Shown here in pieces: positions 56,428 to 64,000 of a stretch of DNA of 64,000 bases. The first letter of the stretch is position 1; every line of letters begins with the position of its first letter. The notes below the pieces were generated by a model, which made no database searches, had not been told where the DNA came from, and saw nothing but the letters and a program-made list of their open reading frames with translations. This stretch comes from Ceratotherium simum simum (taxonomy: Eukaryota; Chordata; Mammalia; Perissodactyla; Rhinocerotidae): NCBI RefSeq assembly GCF_000283155.1, contig NW_004454180.1, forward strand, positions 19,835,247-19,899,246, written 5' to 3'. The translations under genes and the position numbers were made by a program.

Positions 56428-56823
56428 TGTAGAGGAGGAAAAATAATCTTCTCTCTACCCTTCTGAGTTATTACTGAGACCTTTCAATAAAAGCCAGATT
56501 AACTAGAGAAAAACAAACAGAAGTTTATCAACATGTCTATCTCATGTATACAAGGAGATATCCAGGGGAAAATGAGTAACTCCCTGAGGTGGCTTAGAAT
56601 TCAGGATTAAATACCATCTTAATAGGGAAAGGGGACGGGGATGTAAGCCTCTTAGGGGACAGGAAGTGATTTTTAGGAAAGACAAATGGGCCTTTAGAAG
56701 AATAGATGGGAGGTGTGATGGTTTGTGATGGAGTTTGTCTTCTGGCAAAGTGGCGCATTTTGGAGTGGCACGTCCTGAACTCCCACAGCCATATTTTGGG
56801 GTAGCATATTCTGCTACCCTTCA
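56428..56823 (-). mobile_element. Provirus 5' LTR, internally deleted
   Basis: 396 bp. It starts TGAAGGGTAGCAG and ends ..tctaca on the - strand. It aligns with the 3' LTR at both ends but lacks about 190 bp, roughly those corresponding to 48655-48860. Confidence 0.85.
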
Positions 56824-57195
56824 GCCTCCAACTTAAGGGGAAATATTCTGAGATGGTGAGAAATACGTGTTTGCTCTGCCCTGGGTTAAAGTGGCTGGAA
56901 ACTACATTTTATAATCAGTTCCAAAGCACCACTCAAAGACTCTAGATAAAGCGTCAAGCAGGCCTCCTGCCACACACTCCAGCACAGCCACGGGTGCCTG
57001 GCTCTTAAGGGGGCACTCATTCCTAGAATTGGCACTTGCAGGAACCTAAGTGTGACTGCCTCCTGAAATTTTGGGTCCTGGGCACATACGTGCCTCCCCC
57101 TGGTCCTGGTCCTGCCAGGACTTAAGCTAGGAGTCCCACTAACTCATGCTGAAAATCAGAAAGTCATACCTGGTGTTAAATAAAGTTCCATTGAG
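56824..57195. other. No gene recognised
   Basis: Unclassified flank of the provirus. Confidence 0.35.
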
Positions 57196-57662
57196 GGGAG
57201 TGTATTAGTTCCTCGGGTTGCCATAACAACGTATCACAAACTGGGTGGCTTAAAACAACAGAAATGTATTCTCTCACGGTTCTGGAGGCTGGAGGTCTGA
57301 AATCCAGGCATTGGCAGGGTTGTTCCCTCCGAGGACTCGGAGGGAGAGTCTGTTCCCTGTCTCTCTCCTAGTTTCCCATGATAGCTGGCAGTTGTGTCCT
57401 TCCTTGGCTTGTAGACGTGTCACTCCAATCTCTGCCTCTGTCTTCACACGGCGTTCCCCCTGGGTGTCTCTGTCTTCACGTGACTGTCTTCTTACAAGGA
57501 CACGAATCATGTTAGATTAGGGGCCAGTCCTACTCCAGTGTGACCTCATTTCAACAAAATACATCTACAATGACCCTATTTCCAAAGAAAGTCACATTCT
57601 GAGGTACTTGGGGTTAGGACTTCAACTTATTTTTGGTGGGGAGACACAATTCAACCCATAAC
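57196..57662 (-). repeat. MLT1-type LTR
   Basis: On the + strand it reads 'attagttcctcgggttgccataacaacgtatcacaaactgggtggcttaaaacaacag', 'tctcacggttctggaggctgg' and 'tgaccctatttccaaagaaagtcacattc', ending 'caattcaacccataac'. This is a reverse MLT1. Confidence 0.82.
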
Positions 57663-57734
57663 TGGGAGAAAACCAGAATTTTATTTTACATCAATTTTGA
57701 GAGCTCCTTTGCTCTAATTATCTTTATTTTTATT

Positions 57735-57875
57735 TAGAGCAGGGGTCACGAGCTGGGGACCCAGGGCCAAATCTGGCTCCCAGGAATGTCTGTTAGGTCA
57801 GGGTCTCCACCGTTCCCCACTGTCTTACACCGGCCACTTCACATATTTGCGTTACCTGAGTGGCCCTTGAAGGCA
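57735..57875 (+). repeat. hAT-like fragment
   Basis: 'agcaggggtcacgagctggggacccagggccaaatctggc' resembles the left end of a common hAT non-autonomous element. Confidence 0.5.
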
Positions 57876-57879
57876 TGTG

Positions 57880-58065
57880 CATAAGTGACCTTTGGTTTAG
57901 AACTTGCTGTCTCAGAGCTACCCTGAGAGGCAGAACAAGCATGTTTCCATTTCACTGACCAGGAAACTGAGGCTCAGAAAGTAAAGGTGATCTGCCTGTG
58001 ATCACACAGTTGGAAGTAAAGGAGCTAGGTCTCCAACCTGAGTCTCCAGCCTCCCAGACCAGCTT
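57880..58065 (-). repeat. MIR SINE
   Basis: 'ccatttcactgaccaggaaactgaggctcagaaag' and 'gatcacacagttggaagtaaaggagc' are reverse MIR blocks. Confidence 0.82.
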
Positions 58066-58802
58066 GTACCCCGATCGGGCCCACATCTCCGTGTCCCAAC
58101 ACTGCAAGGCTGCAGCGGGCCCTCGTGACCCTCCCTCCCTATTTCCCCAGCTAGATCGTCAGAGTAGCAAAAGCTACTAGCATTCTTGAGTCTTAGGGAC
58201 TTTATAAAAGCAGGCACATTCCCGAGGGGAAGCCTCTGCAGACGTTTCTCCCAGAAAGAAGGAAGTATGATAATGTGTGGAGTTAAAGACAGTTGCAAGC
58301 TTGGGCAAACGTTCCTTCTCCAAGTGTGCAAGAAAAGGAGAGAATGGACCAGATGTGGAACAACCTTTGGGGGAGGGTCTCACGTAGGGGTTGAGGCCCT
58401 CCCACCAGCCCCCCTGTTTGGAGAAGTTGCCTTCACAGAGGGCAAGGGTTCCTAGACCTCCTTTTTGGTTGTTCTTTCGAGAACTGGATGCTTGTTCTGG
58501 ATCTTCTTCCTAGAAGAACGCACTTCCAAATGTAAGGGGATAGAACAAAATTGCTTGGTATTTAGGCTTGTTATTCTGAAATGTCATCATAATTAATCTA
58601 GGAGTAGGTCTTCTTTTTTTTGGTTTGCTCTTCTTGGTGCTCAGAGGGCCATCTCAATGTGAAAGCTCATGCCTGTCTTCACTTCTAGGAAATACGCTAT
58701 CCTTTATTTCTTTATTTTTCCCCCTCCATTCCCTCTGTTCTCTTATTCTATAATTCCTATTAAATAAGATGGTAGAACTTCCAGATCCATCCTTTATGCT
58801 TT
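58066..58802. other. No gene recognised
   Basis: This is non-coding. Bases 58590-58800 may be part of an old repeat that continues between and after the two ERE SINEs. Confidence 0.35.
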
Positions 58803-58813
58803 CTAACTTTTCT

Positions 58814-59060
58814 TTCTTTCTTTTTTTTGCTGTGAGGAAGATTAGCCCGGAGCTAACATCCATTGCCAATCCTCCTCTTTTTGCTGAGGAAGATTGGCCC
58901 TGGGCTAACATCCATGCCCATCTTCCGCTACTTTATATGGGACGCTGCCACTGCATGGTTTGACAAGTGATGCATCAGTCTGCGCTGGGATCCCAACCCA
59001 AGAACCCCAGGCTGCTGAAGCGGAGCATGCCACCCAACCGCTACGCCACCGGGCTGGCCC
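58814..59060 (-). mobile_element. ERE SINE with extended tail
   Basis: On the + strand it shows two 'gaggaagatt' modules, 'actttatatgggacgctgcc' and a head ending 'ccgggctggccc'. The duplication ctaacttttct lies at 58803-58813 and 59061-59071. Confidence 0.94.
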
Positions 59061-59232
59061 CTAACTTTTCTATTTCCTACTCTGTTCTTGTGAACTGCGT
59101 TTCAGGAGAATTTCTCTGCTCAATCTTTCAACTCTGTTATTCACTCTTCAGCCATATCTATTTTGTGATTCAGCCCATTGAATTTTTGTTTGGAAAACCA
59201 AGTGCTTAAATTCCCAAAATCTCCAGTTGATT

Positions 59233-59493
59233 TTTTTTCTTTTTGGTGAGGAAGATTCGCTCTGAGCTAACATCTGTTGCCAATCTTTGCCCCCTTTTCT
59301 TTTATTTTTTTTGCTTGAGGAAGATTAGCCTCGAGCTAACATCTGTGCCAATATTCCTCTATTTTGTATGTGGGTCGCCACCACATCATGGCTTGATGAG
59401 TGGTGTAGGTCCACACCTGAGATCAGAACCCATAAACCCGGGCTGCCTAAGCAGAGCATGGTGAACTTAACCACTACACCACGAGGCTGGCCC
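59233..59493 (-). mobile_element. ERE SINE with extended tail
   Basis: On the + strand it shows 'gtgaggaagattcgctctgagctaac' and 'ttgaggaagattagcctcgagctaac', with a head ending 'acgaggctggccc'. The duplication ccagttgatt lies at 59223-59232 and 59494-59503. Confidence 0.94.
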
Positions 59494-59503
59494 CCAGTTG
59501 ATT

Positions 59504-60720
59504 CTTTTTAATAGATGAAATATTATTTCACATTTTTTGTGAAGATGGTAATTACACTTAATCTGAAGTCTTATTCTTTAGTACTTATTAATTCTATTTC
59601 TTGGGTGTTAGTTTTTCTGGTGACGGATTTTGATGGCCCTGTTGCATAGTCCTGACTTTACTCAAATGCTTCATCATTCTAGACATTTGTTTATCTTTTA
59701 ATTGTGCATTCTTGTTCTTGTCTGTTCTGTTTACTGAGCCTGAATGTGGGAGGAGTGGAACGTGCTGGTTGGGTGTAGATGTGGGGGTGTATGTAAGGCA
59801 GAAGAGGACCTGTCTTGTTTTTGGGTATGGCAATTCTCTTCCCCTCCTGGGCATTAGCTGTTGTCTGGGGGCAAGGCCTTGCCTCTGGCCCAAGAGCCCA
59901 CACACTGGTTTGCTCTGAGGTAAATCCCTCCTGCAGCTGGCTGATTAGCGTATGCGTGAGGAGAGGGAAGGGGATAACTTCGTCAGATATTCCAAATGCA
60001 GTTTGCCAATTAACTTCCCCAAGGCATGGCCCAGGGTCCTCTTTTCCTTATACCCATTAACTTTGAAATTGAAATTCTTTCTTAACATTTCTACTTTTGT
60101 GCCAGTCTTCTTGTGCATAAATTTTTTTTGTGTCAATCTTTTCTTTATTATCTGCCTTTGGTGTTAAACTTAGTATGGCCTTTGTACTCCCTTCACTTCC
60201 AAAATTATTAATATTCAGCTATTTTCTTTGTTTACTATTTTTGTGACTTCACGTTTTACATTCAAATCTTTCAGCCATCTGGAATTTATTCTAACTTCAG
60301 CCATGACTTGGAGCTCCAACTTAGTTTTTTTCCTAATGGTGAGCCAGTTGTACCCACCATGCTTTCCATGTGTGGGCTTGTAAAAGACAGCTCAACCCCC
60401 AAAGCGCCATAAAAACCAGGGAGTTAAGAATAGAAAAGCAAGGACTATAACTCAGTCAGATCCTAATCTCGGCTCCATTACTGCTCACTCTGGGACTCGG
60501 CAGAGCTCAGTTCTCCGCCAGGAAAAAGCTCCAGTCAATGATGGAAGGCTGAGTGGGCTGCGGCAGGGGGAGGAGGATTTGCAGAGAACACTCCAGAGGA
60601 GGTTAACCGTTGCTGTGTCCTTGCCACTGGGCACGGCCTCATGGGAAATAGTTGCTCAGCCAAGCAAGAAACTCTAGGGGCCCCAAGCTCTACTCCTTAC
60701 CTGTATTTTTTTCCCTCAAC
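59504..60720. other. No gene recognised; probable LINE scraps
   Basis: It is AT-rich, and 60050-60360 looks L1-like in reverse ('ttctttgtttactatttttgtgacttcacg'). It is not assignable with confidence. Confidence 0.35.
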
Positions 60721-60724
60721 GCCC

Positions 60725-60915
60725 ATGTCCTTTCCCTATAGATCACTCAAAGTCCAGCTCATGCTGCTCCCCTGTGAAGCCTGCCCGGATGTGCCCAATG
60801 GGGCTTAGATGCTGCCTCTCCGCGTCCCCACTGCATTCTGCCCAGATCTCTAGTGAAGTTTTTGCGCTTGTTTGTTGACATGTCTGTCACGGATGAATAA
60901 ATTAGTTAACAGATA
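60725..60915 (+). repeat. L2 LINE 3' end
   Basis: 'gatcactcaaagtccagctcatgctgctcccctgtgaagcc' and the tail 'gatgaataaattag' fit L2. Confidence 0.75.
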
Positions 60916-61335
60916 AAGTAAGTTACCAGGCACGAAGGATGCGATCTGCCAAGTGCACGGGGTAAAAAAAACACCAAAGGATATGGAGTTGCTGCCGTCC
61001 CTTAGACGTGTTCATCTGCGACATGTCTTGAGGCCCAGGCGCTCGTGGCACAGTGGTTGGCACGACAGAGCAGCTGTGACTTTGATTAGGCTGCCTAATA
61101 AAATAGCTAAGGAGTCTTTTCTTCTCTGACCAAGTGTCAGGTCCTGGAGACACCAGGAGAGTCTGCTTTGTCTCGTTCCTCAGAGAGCTGATAACCCGGT
61201 GTGTAAGTGTACAGACAGAGTCTTGGAAGAAACTTTAGGAAGGGAAGAATCAGGAACAATGAAACCTTCAAAGACAACAGCGATGCAGCTGAGTTAGAGA
61301 ACGCTCTCATGTCTATAAAACAACGTGCACCAGCA
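60916..61335. other. No gene recognised
   Basis: This non-coding stretch lies between an L2 and a MIR. Confidence 0.35.
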
Positions 61336-61339
61336 GCAA

Positions 61340-61530
61340 ACCAGCTTCTCCTGGGTGCAGACTACATGTGCGGCTCTGAACTCTTAACACACCTTATCTC
61401 ACTTGAGCCTCGTGAAAACCAGGTGGCATTATCAGTTCCACTTTGTAGATGAGGAAACTGACTCTCAGAGAGGTGAAGTGATTTACCTACGATCGCAGTG
61501 AGGAAGCCACAGTCAGAAGGCCAGGTAAGG
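61340..61530 (-). repeat. MIR SINE
   Basis: 'cttaacacaccttatctcacttgagcctcg', 'ttccactttgtagatgaggaaactgactc' and 'gaggtgaagtgatttacc' are reverse MIR. Confidence 0.87.
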
Positions 61531-61624
61531 AAGGGGAAGGACCTAATTTTTGGCCATCTGTACTCCCTCCCCTTCTCCTTCTACTTGGAACTAGTAGGGG
61601 GTTGAACAGAATTTTCGGTTTTGT

Positions 61625-61945
61625 TCTCTGAGCCTTTGCTCTTGCAGTTTCCTCCACCTGCACTGCCCTTCACAGCCCTTCTCCTCTGGTGAAATCTTAG
61701 TTTTCCCCTCTAGGCTAGCTCCAGTGTCCTGTCCCCGGGAGAGTCTCTTCTCCCTCCTCCTCCCCTTCCTGTAGCCCCTCAGACAGGGTCCAGCCAAGCT
61801 CCCCTTCCCACTCTGATGATACATCTCCTCAAGTCCTGCCTTCCCCAGGCTGTCACTCCCCGAGGAGAGAGACAAATCTCACCCTTTCTGGTCTCTCAGG
61901 GTCTGATACAGGGCCTGGCACACAGGCTTGTTAAATAAGTGCAGG
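61625..61945 (+). repeat. L2 LINE 3' end
   Basis: 'cagtttcctccacctgcactgcccttc' and the terminal 'gatacagggcctggcacacaggcttgttaaataag' fit L2. Confidence 0.75.
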
Positions 61946-62149
61946 GAGAAAACCAACATTTTTCGTGCACAGCCCATGTGTCAGTCTCAGAGCTGGTACT
62001 GTTCAGAATGCGTCCCTCTGCATCCTCACCGGAAGATCATTCAAGACGCAGCCAAGAACCACAAAAATGCGCATTCCTTTGACTTCTCTTTTGCACTATT
62101 TCCGTGGGCATTATCACTTTTTTTCCAAAAGATATTTTACACTTTGAGA

Positions 62150-62530
62150 ATTAAGAGAGAATTTCTTAAAATACATATAACCGAAAATTCATCCTCTCAA
62201 CCATTTTCAAATGTACAGTCCAGTAGTGTTTACTACATTCACATTGTTGTGCAATCACAAGATGAACATTTTCATCCTGCAAAACTGAAACTCTAGACCC
62301 ATGAAACCACAACTCCCCATTCCCCACTCCTCCCAGCCCCTGGAAACAATGATTCCACTTTCTGTGTCTATTAATTTGACTACTCTAGATACCTCACCTA
62401 AGTGGAATCATAGAGTAGTTGTCTTTTTGTGACTGGTTTATTTCACCTAGCTTAGTGTCTTCAAAATTCATTCATCTGTAGCATGTGTCAGAATTTCCTT
62501 CTTTTTAAGGCTCAATAATATTCCATTCTG
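62150..62530. repeat. L1-related repeat
   Basis: 'catcctctcaaccattttcaaatgtacagtccagtagtg', 'gtggaatcatagagtagttgtc' and 'aatattccattctggtg' match a common mammalian L1-associated sequence. Confidence 0.7.
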
Positions 62531-63200
62531 GTGTAGTTTTTTGTTTTTGTTTGTTTAATTTTTAACCTTTTATTGCTTTTCAGTTTCTAGTTTTGCTGTT
62601 ACTTCCCAGTTTTAGTGCATAGTGATTAGAGAATGTTATCTGTAGTCATTCTACTTGTTGGAATTCATTGAGACTTTTGTTCGTTTGTTTTTTGTGATCT
62701 TACATTCGGTCATTTGTTAATGATCCATGAGCATGTTCAAAGAGTAGATACTAGGTTTTCAAGGTATGGAGTTTGATATCTTTTCATTCTATCTACCTTA
62801 TGAATTTAACAAATCAAGTCCTCTACATCCTTACTTATTGTATGGGTTATTGATCAGTCATGGGCTAAGAGAGGTGAATTAAATTTTCTACTTTTACTGT
62901 ATTTTGGTCCATTTCTCCATGTATTTCCTATTGTTTTTGCTTTATGAATTCTGATGCTGTATTATTCTGTGCATAAATATTTATGACGGATCTTCATTGT
63001 GGCTCTCAGCCGTTATCATTATAACATTTTCTCTTGTGTTTTGTTTCCTGATTTTCTGTGAATTCAAGCGTGTCTGATAGTAATACTATAACCCTTGTTT
63101 TCTTGTTGCTTGTACTTGCATGTATTGCATTTGTTTTCATTGTCTATTTTTTCCTACTCTTTTACTTTCAATCTTTCCGAGAAACACTATTTTAGATGTC
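62531..63200 (-). repeat. L1 LINE, reverse orientation, old
   Basis: The T-rich character and blocks such as 'gtattttggtccatttctccatg' and 'tcttttactttcaatctttccg' resemble L1 ORF2 read on the opposite strand. Confidence 0.6.
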
Positions 63201-63735
63201 TCTCTCGCACACGGCACTAGTTGGGTTTTATTTTGCGACTCCATGAGCTGTTTCTAAAGAGTGAGATTACCGGGTCAAAGTTAAAGAAAACTTTTACAGC
63301 TCTTGAACCTCTTTTATAGTTCTTGTTTTTTGTCCTGGTGGGACCACTTTATTCTGTCACCAGCTCTCTAGAAGCCAACCATCTCCCCACCATTGCCAGC
63401 ACGGCAATTACATTGCTGCTTAAATTTTTAATAGGTGAAAATGGGACCTCATTGTTCTTTCATTTGCTTTTCCTGGCTTCATCAAATTCTACTTTAAGTA
63501 AATTAAGATGGAAGAAAGAAGAGGTCAAAATGAAACACTCCTTTTGAGAAATCTGCAGTGAGATTAAGATGGGTGGTGGCATTTCTTATTCCAGATTCCC
63601 ATGACATTGGACCAATCGCTTCCCACAGGCTCCTCAGCTCAGCTCTTGGATCTTCCCAGGATAAATTGTCTAGGTTCCTTCCTCACAGCCCTACACCTTG
63701 CTTTCTTTCCTTCTGTAGTGAATAGGCCATATGAC
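63201..63735. other. No gene recognised
   Basis: AT-rich and probably LINE-derived in part (63230-63500). No coding evidence. Confidence 0.35.
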
Positions 63736-63739
63736 ATAA

Positions 63740-63990
63740 CAGAAAGATAGAGGGTCTGGAGCTAGATTGAGATTTAAATCCCAGCTCCGTATCTGCCATC
63801 TACCAGCTGTGTGACCTAAGGCAGTTACTTACCTTCTCTGTCTCTTGGTTGCCTGAGGTAATAATTCCCAAGGGTGGTAATGATTACAATAGTAACACCT
63901 ACTGGGGTTGTCGTGTAGAACAGTTAATTTATGCAAAGGAATCAGACAGGATTATTATTGCTGGCTCTGCCTCTGGGAAATACTCCTTTT
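63740..63990 (+). repeat. MIR SINE
   Basis: 'gagggtctggagctagattgagatttaaatcccagctcc', 'taccagctgtgtgacctaaggcagttac' and 'gtaatgattacaatagtaacacc' follow MIR order. Confidence 0.88.
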
Positions 63991-64000
63991 CCACTCCAAT

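Larger units (their letters stand above)
48339..56823 (-). mobile_element. Decayed endogenous retrovirus (full span)
   Basis: Two LTRs of one family lie in the same orientation 8.5 kb apart. A polypurine tract abuts the 3' LTR and a primer-binding site lies 5 nt inside the 5' LTR. The flanking 4-mers are GTCT (48335-48338) and GCCT (56824-56827), compatible with a mutated 4-bp duplication. Insertions of an L1 and at least four ERE SINEs account for about 2.3 kb. I could not identify intact gag, pol or env. All frames are heavily broken, so the element cannot make protein. Confidence 0.75.

Overview
The window is mammalian nuclear DNA. It has spliced gene fragments with GT-AG introns, MIR/L2/MLT1/MER remnants, L1 3' ends, endogenous retroviral LTRs and at least 17 copies of a tRNA-derived SINE of the ERE type. 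ERE SINEs are characteristic of Perissodactyla (horse, rhinoceros, tapir). The commonest type here ends in a 'tatctactggggctttgggg' tail that I associate more with rhinoceros than horse; the order is firm, the genus is a guess.

Left end (1-12.1 kb). The last two coding exons of BAG1 lie on the + strand (162-224 and 771-860), followed by its 3' UTR. SPINK4 follows tail-to-tail on the - strand, with four recognisable coding exons (12005-11945, 8520-8479, 7030-6918, 5476-5431), a poly(A) signal at 5351-5356 and a promoter near 12070. BAG1 beside SPINK4 matches the human chromosome 9p13 order, so B4GALT1 should lie beyond the right edge. The SPINK4 copy looks inactivated: exon 2 is one base too long, which shifts the frame to a stop at the start of the Kazal domain, and the expected exon 3 splice donor reads GA instead of GT.

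Right part (12.1-64 kb). I found no functional protein-coding gene. This is the SPINK4-B4GALT1 intergenic interval. It holds nested repeats, an RPL12 processed pseudogene (39916-40565) and a U6 snRNA pseudogene (38915-39027). It also holds three solo LTRs (29109-29689, 32491-32930, 46129-46599) and a decayed - strand provirus (48339-56823) with two LTRs, a polypurine tract and a primer-binding site resembling the complement of tRNA-Ser(GCT). A 655-base assembly gap lies at 34356-35010. A cluster of four AP-1 sites at 38137-38723, in largely repeat-poor DNA, is the best candidate regulatory element. Repeat-family names are from memory and approximate at the subfamily level.
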